The notes under the pieces: generated by a model
What the model was told of the DNA's origin: nothing
What the model saw: only the letters and a program-made list of their open reading frames with translations
Databases searched by the model: none
Translations under genes and position numbers: made by a program
Shown: positions 35,344 to 48,693 of the stretch, piece by piece
Numbering within the stretch: the stretch's first letter is position 1
How the letters are laid out: each line of letters begins with the position of its first letter
From: Zerene cesonia
Taxonomy: Eukaryota; Arthropoda; Insecta; Lepidoptera; Pieridae
Length of the DNA: 64,000 nucleotides
NCBI RefSeq assembly: GCF_012273895.1
Contig: NC_052129.1
Location: 496,001 to 560,000 of the forward strand
Direction of reading: 5' to 3'

Positions 35344-38108
35344 TTGTTAATTTTAATTTTATGTTAATGAAATAAGTTACATAAAGCTTAAATTTTATTT
35401 TCTCTTCGTAGTTCAGAATCATTTGATATTTCAATAGCTCAAAGATTCGTAATGTTTTAAGCGTCCATCGGATAAACGAAACTAGACAGTTGAATTTATA
35501 ACATTTAAATTTTTCAATAGAATATGTTACAAGGCATAATTTGAAGAGTAATTTACTACCACAAAAAATTAAATAAATGATATTAATAAAATAGGATATA
35601 TGTATTTCTAAAAATTTTCGTACAAACTCAACACCATAATATAATGAAAACATAATTAATAATCTATTATAAAACCTAACGCATTTTCTAGGAAAAATAT
35701 GTTTATCGAAGCTTATCCGAGTATAATTATGTTTTAATTAATAAGAAATTACAAACAGATTAACAACATGGAATTCTTTAAATTAACAAAAAATAACTCT
35801 TATGTTCAATATCGTATAATATCAAATTGCTCAAAAATTTCTGCTTATTTTACATTCGAAATAAACACAACAGCGTCAATGATAGTTTAGCATTTTTTGT
35901 ATTTGTTCAATTTTATTATAGACCTGCATAGCTTTCTAGTGCTAGACGCACGCGAGTTCTATGAAAAGATTTAAAACCTTTCCTACATTAAGTACCCTTA
36001 CTATGGACTTCAGCCTTATATTGACACTATTTATATTACTTTAGTTGTTCCATTATTATTTGAGTAGAAGCAACTTTAGATTCCTCCTCTTGCTGTTGAA
36101 CAATTTGTTGCAAATCGTGTTCCTGTACTATTGAAAATATCTTAGTCTTTGCAATATTTAAATGATATGGAGAGAATGTCTTTAAAGTCGCACCAATGCT
36201 GAGTAAGAATGCATCGATAGAATCGGATGTGTCAAATTCGGATGCATCATTGAAAGACACCGTTTCAAATTCATGCACATCTACAAACTCTCTTTTCCTT
36301 ATTTTCTTCATTTTACGTTTTTTCTTCAAAGGTTCCGCAGAGTGTTCACTTTCAGTCGCGAAATCACACTCATAGTTCACCGCGTCGTCGCACGGATCTC
36401 CAACAAAATTTACATCTTTAAAGTACTGCCTCATAAACGACATCGAATTTTCATATTTATATTCTCTATGTTGACCACGTTTTTGGGATAGTCGAAGCAG
36501 TCGTCTGTATGCATCACGGATGTGCACCCATCTGGTTTTGCAATCTGCCGCTGAAGAGCGGAAATAATCATTTATGATATCGTTAAATGACATGATAATC
36601 AAATTAACAAAAAAATATTAATTCGATAAAAAATTTAATTTATCTAATACACATTCAACTATTTACAAAGAAGGTTTTAATGCTTAAGATTTCATTTTGT
36701 TCAAACACTTGTAGTGAAATAAAAACTGCATTATAATTTTACATTTAATCCACTTAGAATTATTCTTGAGTACTAACAGGACAAAACCAACGATATCGTA
36801 AATGTATAATTTGACATACCGGGCTTTTTTAATTCATCACTTATTTTCTGCCATACGACTGTCCGAGCATTAAAGTCCATGTAATTGGGGCAGTTATAAT
36901 CATAAAGCACTGGATTTTCTTTCACCAGTTGCATTAATTTCAAATCGAATTTTTCACTGTATAACATGACTGATTTTGTTTGTAGCTATCGGACGACAGT
37001 CGCGTATCGTCAATCGTGTCATGGTCGTTTATCGGTTCGAATGTCAAATTGACAGTTAGTATTGCTAGATATATAAAAATATTTAACTAAGAATGTTGGA
37101 GATTTAATTACTATTATATTTCTAGTATGTAAAATATAGTATTTGAAAGAAAATATCACCAATATTAAGCAGTACGCGAAGAATAGAAGGATAGAAAATT
37201 CATAGGATTTAGGTCTTCCTAACTTGCTAATCTTTTCATTTTAATATTATGATTACTTAGAAAAAAGAAAAACACCAATAAACCGTAAATCATATTAACT
37301 TACAATTTGAACATGGGTTTAACATTAAAAGCAACATCAAAAGGATTTTACAATTTCACATTGATAAGTTATGCTTCTCACTGCCATTTGCTCCAGTTTA
37401 ATGTTATTTGCCTATTTTGTTTTCCTACAAATTGATTTAATGTATTTTATAGACAGTTAAAAATGTCGGTAGATTTATCGATAAAAGGTACATTTTAAAT
37501 AATGAAATAGAAACATTGCATTATACGTAAGATGATCTTCTTGTGGATTGGTTAAATTCATGTCAAAAGATGATTCGGACAAATGTCATGTGTCAGTGCA
37601 GCTAGTGGCACTTGCGCTGCGTTCGGACTGACGACTGCGTGAAATTGTAGTCGCAAATCTCAGTCGACGAGCTTAGTGTCTTTTTGGTTGTGTACAAAAT
37701 TTATTTATTTTCGTTACGTTTAACAAGAATTGTTATTGTATTATTTCGAACTCTTTGGTTGTGTTGTGTTACTTGTGTTTAGTTTCGTGTGGCATTGAGG
37801 AGGCTGGTACTTTAATCTAATGTAATTAATATCAACATCCAAGATGCCTGTGTTTCATACTAAGATAATCGAAAGTATTTTAGAGCCGGTCGCTCAACAG
37901 GTGAGTCAATGAATTTTATTTTTAGTCGTTATCTAGATGCATTCATTGGATTAGATTGAAAGGTTATGGCATTGCTCTAATTAAAAAAAAAGTTTTAAAA
38001 AGTTTGCATTGTTAATCTATGTCTTGAGTTTCTGGGACACAAATTGTCTTATATCGCGTGAAGAACTTTCAAAAATGCCACTCCAGTTTGTTTGCATGGT
38101 TAACGAGA
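35344..38108. repeat. Duplicated block, right copy
   Basis: Begins at the first base after the N run and contains the second MADF-BESS 3 copy, the shared promoter region (TATCGATA at 37476-37483) and vinculin exon 1. After 38108 the sequence has no counterpart on the left. Confidence 0.9.
36036..36967 (-). CDS. MADF-BESS domain protein 3, second copy
   Basis: Exon 1 36820-36967, exon 2 36036-36550. In the coding sequence I find four differences from 32224-33202: one amino-acid change (SNVAST to SKVAST) and three silent. The intron is about 50 bases shorter. Allelic difference in an unmerged overlap is the simplest reading. If it is a true duplicate, this gene sits inside the first intron of the vinculin transcript that starts at 34079. 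Confidence 0.75.
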
Positions 38109-41100
38109 TAATGTTCTTTTAATATTTATGACGACATAGCATTTGTATTATGTCATCGATATTAATGCGAGATACACGAAGAAATTACTATATTCGGCAT
38201 TGACGCGATCTTGTAGGCAGTAAAAGTTGCTTCACACATATTCTTATTAAATATATGTTAAAAGTTGATTCGATTCCTTCAATATTACTTGTAATTCATT
38301 ATTAATTGACAATATCAATATGAAAAGGTTAATGTTTGATAAAAAGTTTAAATGCATAACAAACATTGACTTTAACTGAACTGTTGGTTCCATTTATTTT
38401 TAATTGTGACACTTACTTGAGTTAAAATGTAAAGAAATATCTACATAAAATTAAATGCACATATAAGAACATTGTGTGATATTCAATTAACATTCAATGA
38501 AGAAGACAAATTATTTTAATAGATTTTTTATATGAAATAGTTTAAATGCACATCTAATAAGAATTTAATAAACATTCAAATAATAATAATTCACAGACAT
38601 TTACTAGGTCTGCAATAGTAGCACAACTTAGTAGTTAATAGAACCAATCCATAATCTCTTCTTATGTTATACATATAAAAGTAACTCTGTCTCCATGTCT
38701 GTCCTTACACCCAAACTGCTAAACCAATTTGGATAGAATTTGTAAACCAAGAAAAGACAGCTTAGATTTATTTCCCTGTAAATCCCACAAGAATAGAAGT
38801 ACTTTAGTGTACCTAAAACTAATGAAAATGATTCATTCACAACTGAAATAAAATAGGAAAATATGCATTTCAAATTATTACAATATATTAATTGCCATCT
38901 ATGTAAGCATAATCAAATAATTTAAACACAATTCTACTGTTCTCATATAATGGTCTATGGGCATTAAACAATAAGTTAGTTATAGCATGCAGGAAGCTGT
39001 CTGGACTGAAATTAAGTCATCTTGAGTGCAGTTTAATGATCCGTTGCAACGGATAGTTGTGTGTTATTTGAGTAACACTTAATGTGTTTATTGTGTTTAT
39101 TCTTTCTTATTATAAAGAAATACTTTATAATATTAGTTCAGATGAAAGAATATTATTTATATTAAAGGGCACTTATTGTATGACCAGCCCGTCATCATTA
39201 AATTTTCCTTATTCTTAGTATTTTCTTGCGTTTGATTTTACGCGAGTATTATACATTTAGAAATTAAAGACTTAAATGGATTTTAAACATGATATATTAA
39301 TTATATTATTGACCCGACATATCAAACTGTGAAGACTGTCAGTCTCCCCATGACCACCCTCCCTGTAAAGTGTTCCTTATTCTTGTCAATCAGAAACTGC
39401 TCAATAAATTGAAGACTTGTGAGTAGTTTCTGATGGTATTGTTTCTAATTATATTTTGACGTGACAACGTCTTAAATTAGGTTGCGGCTCGGAGTCACTT
39501 ATGAAAAAGTGTAACGCCCGGTAACGTTACGATGAGTCACCGAACTATGATCGGTCCGCCGCGCGCGCAGCACTAGAGAATTAGGCGCATTGAATCGGCG
39601 CGTGCTTGTGTCTCTGTCTCTGTCTTTGTAGTAAAAAAAATATATTTTCTCTAGTTAAAATTTGTGTAATTCTTATTTTCATTCAATTCCTTGTTCCTAT
39701 TGTGCAATTTAATAATATTCATATCGATAAATATTAAGAGAAAAAGACGTTGTCACGTAAAATCTTCGCCCGTTAAACCGACTTTACAGGCAACCATTTT
39801 TTTTCCCACCCCTTCATCATGCTTTTATTGCTGCTTGGCAGGTTTCGGGCTTTGATTTTGCGCTTTAGCAAGTGTTGAAGTTTGTCAACTATATGTTAAA
39901 ACTTAGAGAATGCAGGTGTTGTATAGCTTTGATATAACAGCTGTCTTAGTTTCGGTGTTCTTCATTACTTCAATGGTATCCCGCAGCATTTCCATTCATT
40001 CCCTATTGGGAACTTGAATAATATATGGTGGTTGAGTTCTTAACAATAAAGATTGTGCTCTTTCACTAACTTGATAGGCTAGCCATTTGGAATCACAGTG
40101 TCCTATGTTAGACCTATCTTTTATGTGACCAGCGACTTTCTCTTTCTAAGTGTATGAGCATACTTTGCAAATTTTAATATAAATAATATTATGTTCTTGC
40201 GTTTCTTTGATTAAATTCCATTGTAGTTTTTAAATGATATCTTTTAGAAAATGTTTAATAAAGGAGATCTAATTTTTTTCTTAAGCATTTTACAAATTCG
40301 TTGGAACTAGTAACATACATAAAATAACAAAATTTGTTTGGAGATAAATGTAAATAAACAGATGAGCAGATTTAAATTTAAACAGTATTCTGGTAAAACA
40401 ATATCTTTTATTTAACATGAAATTACAGATATTATGTTGCAAAATTTCAAAAGATTTCAAAACATATTCCAGATTCCATTTGCTTATAAAAAAGAAACGT
40501 TACCGTATAAACAAACAGCGTTTGTTGAGTTTTACGGAAAAGTTCTCGACGTCTCGACTTCTTTCTTTTACGATAAAAATGTTAACTCCCTACGTGACGA
40601 GAATGTCATAGTTGTTCTCTATTGTCTTTTGTTCTTCTATTACAATAGCACTTAATATAAAATTAAGCCATATTAACCGCTTCATTATGATGCAGAGTTT
40701 TTAGGTCGCTCCGCCTGCAGTCAACGTCGCATTATGATGTTTCTGTTTCTCTACGTACGTATTTTGTTTGAAGATCTGCGGTATTTTCAAGTACATGAGG
40801 TGATAGGTTGTTTATAGTTCTGTTTCGGTTGATGGTAAGTTTATAAAATAAACTGAAATGTGTTTGTGCACTTCGTTGTTACTTATATAAAAAGGTAGAT
40901 AGGTATAACGTCATTTCATGCTATTGCTGAAATAAGGAAAAATTATTTAGTTTTCTATCGAGGAAATAATAATATATCCTATCAAACGCTTAGAATTGCA
41001 TCAATCGGTGACTTAAAAACAACGGCATAATCGAATAATATGTAAAAAAACTGTCGACGCGAGACCTTTCGTTTTTTGAGAACGTCGGTTAAAAATGCCT

Positions 41101-44100
41101 CGATGACGCAATTTTAGGAACCAGGAAGTCTGCAAATAGAATTTATTAATCGATCCTTTATTATTATTTACAACTTCGTAATAATACAATCGTAGTCTAC
41201 ATTATTATTGGAGGCAACTTTTGTATTTTTCTATGTTTGTAAAGTTTTTACTCAAGAACCACTGGACCGATTTCAAAATTACTACCACTGCAACTTCTCT
41301 GTGTGACTTAGGATATATTATGTTAGGTATATATATCACGGTCTAAGCCGGGGCGAACATATAGTAATACTATGAGGACAATTGTAATACATAACAAAAG
41401 ATTTATCAGACTCTCGTTTGACTATCTGATTTAGAGTGTCCGTACTCCCAGAATAAAGAGGCGAGCATAGAAAATCATATTCTCACATATACAAATTTAA
41501 AAGCTTTTATTTAGGGCGTGTTGACATCCGGTGTTGTGAAATATTGGCGGAGGCGCCCTTCGCGTGTCGGATGTGGGCAGCTAAGGTTATATAACCACTG
41601 TACTAATGTAATAGAGAAGTTTGTTTGTACAGGGGAATATTGGGAACTGCTTCGCATTTGATTGTATTTTTTGGAGATGGTTCAGGAGATATTTAACTAT
41701 GAAAGTAGGTGCAATGAATATTGGGATTATATATAGGGTTTATTTAAAAATTTGTGATAACATGCATTTATATTTTATAATATAGTATAGAGGTTAAGGG
41801 TACGCTGTCCTAATAGTCAATTGAAGCTTTTGGTATACATGTTATTGTGACTTTTACTGAAAAATAAAGCAAAACACACAATAGGAATCTGGGAAACCGG
41901 TCCTTGAACTAAAAGCATATTGAGTATTCCTTATAATATGAGCCGTCTGTTAATGACAACGATGTAGTTCTTTTGATGAATAATTTGATTACTCCACTAG
42001 CGGTCCGCCCCGGCTTCGCATATGGTACATATCCTATGCCTTCCTCAATAAATGGGCTATCTAATACTGAAAGAATTTTTAAAATCGGACAAGTGGTTCC
42101 TGAGATTAGTGCGTTCAAACAAACAAACTCTTCAGCTTTACAATATTAGTATAGATTTGTATGATGAAAAAATTACGGTGGCCCACAATTTGATTTTACG
42201 CGTACAATGTCGCAGGACCAGCTAGTTACTAAAAAATCCAGTTCATTTGCATCATATCGCGAATTATCTGCTCATTACGCGCTCACGCTCAATAAGTGTG
42301 TGAACTTTCTGCAATCATGCAAGACGCGTGTCAAATAACCATGGTACCAACCGCAATACCGCAGTATCGTTATAAAGAAACAGCTCAAAATAGGGAGAGG
42401 CGTGCTTAAAGGACTGTAAAGCAAAAGTAATTCAGTATAAGGAGGTGTAATTAAAACAGTTTCCAGTCTTCTTCGCGTCCCCAAATTGCGCCATCGACGC
42501 TCTATTAATTGACATTCCTAAAATCGGAGGAGGTTGTCAATTTTACTGCTGTTTTTTTTTCTTTTGTTGATGGAATATGATAGATTGGCGTCCGTTTTTG
42601 GTTTTGTTTCTCAATAACTTCGTGGATTTTCAACCGATTGGTGTGGTTCGGTAGTTCTTTTTGTATTTGATAGGAAATTGTCGTTATTAGTTCCTATTTT
42701 AGAATCGGTAGTGGTACTTTTCCTTTTTTATGGAAAAAAATATCTGTATAGTATAATCACAAAGATAAATTTCAATTGAAATTCGTGGAGGATGGGAAGT
42801 GTTAACCGACTTTAACAGAAAAAAAAAGCTTGACTCGTCGGTCGCCAAGACCTCAATTAATCCTACTTCCTCCTAATATTAATTATAAATGCGAAAGTTT
42901 GTTAGGATGTGTGTTTGTTTGTTGCTCTTTCACGCAAAAACTAACTAACTGAACAGATTGCAATGAAATTTGGTACGTAGATAGCTGGACAACTGGGAAA
43001 ACATAAAGGCTACTTTTTATCCCGATATTCCTACGGGATACGAACTTACGCAGATGAAACCGTGGCGCGTTCTTTTTTGATGATATAGCGGTCAACTGAG
43101 CTGGTGGTTCGCCTGATAGTAAGCCAGCAATCACTAACCATGAACATTAGTATACGCAATCTAAATAAGGGCCGTCTTTACGGGATAATTGATGATAAAA
43201 GGTTTGACTACAGGAAAGAAACAATGGAGAATGGGTAGGGTGAGGATAAGGAAACCCGTCAATGTCCACGATCAGCCTAAACCCTAAAATTGATAAATGA
43301 TAATACGGACAGTTTCCGCAAATCGACGAGAAGCGCCGATTTTGCATAAACGAGAACAGGAAGGGGAAAAACAGTCAAAGCTGAAAAGAGTGTAGATGCA
43401 AGCATATTGTTAGCTGCCATAAAGATATGCTATTCTAATCCTTCCCCATCAATATTACGAAATAATCCACGTTTAAAATTGAACGCGAGGCAGCGGCAAA
43501 ACGGCCAACGCGTCCGCTGAGTCATGTGGTAAAATTAGCTTTTCGTATCGCATCACCTGGTTACGGCTACATTTCATAATCGCTAAAACAGTACGTTAAA
43601 ATTTGTTTTAAACCAAGGTTAACGATGTGCTGGATGTGTTTGTTGTAGATTGTTTTGGTGTGGCGTCTGCGCATGCCAGTTGAAAGGGCATGTGTATAGG
43701 TCGTGCGCTATTCGTGGGGCGCGTTTCATGGAATTCCGTTTGGCGGTTTTAGCGAAATCGATGTAGGGTATAATTGGAGCGTTGCAATGTTTTGTTTTTA
43801 ATAATTGTTATCCTACTAATATTATAAATGCGAAAGTTTGTAAGGATGTGTGTGTAGATAGCTTGATAACTGGAATGACAAATTGGCAACTTTTTATCCC
43901 GATATTCCTACGGGATACGGACTTACGCGGGTGAAACCGTGGGGCGCAGCTAGTTTTAAATAAAGGAATAACAAAAGCATAGAAAACATACTTTTGAATC
44001 TTCATTGATTTCTGTCTTGAAAATATAACGACTGCATCAATTAACTGTATTTTGTGAACGACCTTAATTGTTTTTCTAAAATAGTTTAAGCTCAAGTGAC

Positions 44101-47100
44101 ATCATATCATTCGCTACCTGCCTGTGAAATCTCCTTTAAAATCAGTTCATCCGTTTTGGAGAAACTGAAACAAACAAAGAATTGTGACTGAACAAACACA
44201 CATTCATTTAACTGTTTTTTATACGTCGTAATATTTATGAGAGAATATTCATGCCTCCTTGCTAGCAGCCATAGGATTTCGGTCAATATTCTTAGCAAAG
44301 AACTCCAAATATTAGTGAATTTGTTCAGTTTCAGTGGCCTATTCTATATTCATAAGAGCTTCTAAAACGATACTATGTTTCCAAAACCCTGATAAACAGT
44401 TAACAGTATAGATAAACAGTACCTGTTACATTTTCTATAAAAAATTATGTTGACAAAAGATAAGTGGTGTCATCGCATCGTATTTTATCGTAAGCTTTAT
44501 ACACGTGCCACTAACACCGGTCACAACAAAACAAGTAAAGCCTACACTGCATATACAACCTTGCGCTCTGACGCCGCGCGACCTTGGCCCATAATGTACT
44601 ATTGCAGCGCCTATAAGAATACTTCGGTTTATTTTATTAAGATTTAGACTGTGTTAACTATTCGGAATGCAGATCAAGTAATGCTTCAAAAGAATGTGAT
44701 AGATTTTGATTTGTCCGCTGATGTTATGGGTTTTAGTAAATAACTATATAGCTGGAAATTGTTCCCAAATCCCTGCGAAAAACGGTCAAAGGAAATTGTC
44801 AAAGGAGAGACTTGATCTAATCGCCTTCTTGGCACAGTGGTTAACGCGTCAGCGTAGGACTGAGGGGTCCGGATTTGATTTCCGATGGGAACTCACAAAA
44901 AATATACTCCAAGGGACTTAATAAGGAGGGACGTAAAATGGGTGTCGTTAAAGCATCAGCTCTTTCGGATATTCATAGACAACTAGCATCGGCCCGCGTA
45001 GTCAAAGGAACACACACAATACACAATCTCGTGGTTTCCCTCTCACAGTTCCCGTGAGGTTTCTGGTATAAAAACTATTTTGTGTCCTTCCTCAAGTTTC
45101 AAACTATGTATTTTATTTTTATTGTACCAAGTTTCATTCAAGTCGATTCAGTGATTTAGGCGTGAAGAAGAGATATAGACAGTCAGACGGACAGATAGAT
45201 AGACAGAGTTACCTTAATTGGGGTCGACTAAATCTAGTCGAATTTAACCCAAAAAAGACACAAGTCTGCGCATTTACCGCTAAGAAGAATCCNNNNNNNN
45301 NNNNNNNNNNNNNNNNNNNNNNNNNNNNNNNNNNNNNNNNNNNNNNNNNNNNNNNNNNNNNNNNNNNNNNNNNNNNNNNNNNNNNNNNNNNNNNNNNNNN
45401 NNNNNNNNNNNNNNNNNNNNNNNNNNNNNNNNNNNNNNNNNNNNNNNNNNNNNNNNNNNNNNNNNNNNNNNNNNNNNNNNNNNNNNNNNNNNNNNNNNNN
45501 NNNNNNNNNNNNNNNNNNNNNNNNNNNNNNNNNNNNNNNNNNNNNNNNNNNNNNNNNNNNNNNNNNNNNNNNNNNNNNNNNNNNNNNNNNNNNNNNNNNN
45601 NNNNNNNNNNNNNNNNNNNNNNNNNNNNNNNNNNNNNNNNNNNNNNNNNNNNNNNNNNNNNNNNNNNNNNNNNNNNNNNNNNNNNNNNNNNNNNNNNNNN
45701 NNNNNNNNNNNNNNNNNNNNNNNNNNNNNNNNNNNNNNNNNNNNNNNNNNNNNNNNNNNNNNNNNNNNNNNNNNNNNNNNNNNNNNNNNNNNNNNNNNNN
45801 NNNNNNNNNNNNNNNNNNNNNNNNNNNNNNNNNNNNNNNNNNNNNNNNNNNNNNNNNNNNNNNNNNNNNNNNNNNNNNNNNNNNNNNNNNNNNNNNNNNN
45901 NNNNNNNNNNNNNNNNNNNNNNNNNNNNNNNNNNNNNNNNNNNNNNNNNNNNNNNNNNNNNNNNNNNNNNNNNNNNNNNNNNNNNNNNNNNNNNNNNNNN
46001 NNNNNNNNNNNNNNNNNNNNNNNNNNNNNNNNNNNNNNNNNNNNNNNNNNNNNNNNNNNNNNNNNNNNNNNNNNNNNNNNNNNNNNNNNNNNNNNNNNNN
46101 NNNNNNNNNNNNNNNNNNNNNNNNNNNNNNNNNNNNNNNNNNNNNNNNNNNNNNNNNNNNNNNNNNNNNNNNNNNNNNNNNNNNNNNNNNNNNNNNNNNN
46201 NNNNNNNNNNNNNNNNNNNNNNNNNNNNNNNNNNNNNNNNNNNNNNNNNNNNNNNNNNNNNNNNNNNNNNNNNNNNNNNNNNNNNNNNNNNNCCCTTTCA
46301 CATAAAAAAAAAAAAAAAATATCTTCCATTTATTAAACTACTAGGGATTTAAATACCTCGCTGAGTAACAAAGTATTTCAGTACTTTGCACATAGAATAA
46401 AGATTCTGATATAAGAGGCTCAGTACGTTATCTGAGCAAAGCTTGTATTGCCGTCTCAAAGGAGTTAATTAAGCTCGATGTTGTATTTGTATGTGCTAAT
46501 AAATTTATTGCGTCACGTTTAAGACGTGTCATTGACAGACCTCACAAGCTGTGGGCGAGCGTCGATTCGACCATATGGTGAAAAAATGGTCGATTGTTGA
46601 TCGAATTTAATACCTACGTTTCTTTAAGAGAAATAGCGATGGAAATAGGGTCTGGATTTATCGTAGTGGCCCTTATTTGTTTAGTTATCCTACTAATCGT
46701 ACTTCGTACATCGTACTATCCTACTTCCAACTTAATATTATAAATGCGAAAGTTTGTTAGGATGTGTGTGTTGCTCACTTTCACGCAAAAACCGATTGCA
46801 ATGAAATTTGATACGTAGAAAGCTGGACAACTGGAATAACATATAGGCAACTCTTTATCCCGATATTCCTACGGGATATGGACTTACGCGGGCGAAACCG
46901 CGAGGCGCAGCTAGTTATTAAAATATTTGAAGCTAGTAATGTCCTCTTTATATTGTACTAGCTGTTCGCCCCGGCTTCGCCCGTGGTGTATAGCCTATGT
47001 CACTCAGTTTAGTTGCAGCTTTAAAATGGTGAAAGAATTTTTTAAATCGGTCGAGTGGTTTTTGCGTGAAAACGTTACAAATATACAAATATACAAAATA

Positions 47101-48657
47101 TAATAATAAATACCATTTTATCTACATCTATCGCCCTAGTAGATTTTTTTTAGCTTACCTGCTTCGAAGTCTAAGGAGGACCTGGTGGTCAAAATGCGAC
47201 CTTGTCAATTCAATAATAATAATAAAATAAAAGTTGCGTAATTGTTATTCCAGTTATCCAACAATTACGTACATCCATCCTCACAAACTTTAGATTGTTA
47301 ATATTAGTATAGATATGAATAGCTCATTACTACGTTATAATATAAGGACTCTTCAACCGTCTGTCCTGAGTGTCTGTCAGCTGTCTACATATACCCTCTC
47401 GCATCCCGGTCGATATCCGGGACGCACTTATAACCTTGTTTGTCTAGACTCTAGTGTCTCCTATAGGCGTAACAACCATCTCTGCTTAGAAATTGCTTTA
47501 TAATCTGATAGAAATTAATCTAAACTAATATGATAAAGAGAGATCATTTTTTTCTTCGAATTTGAAATGTATTCACGCAAAAATTGCTGGACTGATTTCG
47601 AAAATTCTTTCACCGTTGGATGTGTACGTAATATCTAAGTACTTAAGTTAATTAAAATTGAATCTAATCACATTAATCTAATTAAAAAACCACTTAATTC
47701 AATTTCATAGTTCCCATTGGCTCCCGCATTGGGTATCCACTGATCCACTAATAGCTGCCCTGCGATAGCATGATAATTGTTAACAATTTATTTGTTTGTG
47801 CGGTTATTCTGTATCAGAAGATATTCTTGGTACAACCAGGTGTATAAGAACATATTTAAAAAAATGTCTAGGATTTAGAGATAGTATTTAATTTTACAAA
47901 AATAGAAATTTATTTGCATGTTAAAACATCGTGTCAAACTAACTCGTTAGCTATAAATTATAAGATTATATAAGTGTAATACAATTCATAACTATTTCCA
48001 ACAAAAATCCTATAAATCTTACGGAAGGCACTTGTTTATAAAATAAAATGAGAATCATCTAAATCGGTTCACCCAGTCAAAAGTTCTGAGGTAATAAAAC
48101 GAAAAAAGACATTATTTCTTTTATTTCATTTTTCTTTTATTTGAAGTCGGTTGAAAATATATAAAAAGTTATGAAACTATAGGTGTAAAAATTGTATGTA
48201 GGTTTGTTAATGAAACCGTCTTTACAAAGTATTAAAAACTGAGAAACCATTACAGCGAGCTATAGATGACTTCGAAATAGAATTCCACTGTACCCTTGCT
48301 TGTTCGTCTATCTAATAATGAAATAGGCAAAATCCATTAAAAACGCTAACACTAATTTCCGCACGGACTCTTTATAGTTAGTATATAGTCAATCATAGTT
48401 AGTCCCTCGCGAAGTAAATATCCTCTGTGTGTGTGGGGGCATTGTAATCAATGTCAGTTTCAATTGGATCAGTTGAGTAAGGTCGGTTGGTATTCCGTAT
48501 AATATTCAGTGTATATTTCTTACCGATTGAAGAAACGATACAGTCTCATGTTTTAAAACGAAATACCCCAATTCGATATATTTTCCGCTGTGGCATTGGC
48601 CATTTGTGTTTGATAGGAAATTGCACACACATGCACAAACGTACACGCACACACGCG

Positions 48658-48693
<36 letters not shown>

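Noticed and set aside
34244..35653. Long open frames across the first N run
   Set aside because: They consist almost wholly of unknown bases; the flanking residues match no exon.
45162..46352. Long open frames across the second N run
   Set aside because: Open only because of N. The left part holds a reverse-transcriptase fragment, reported separately.
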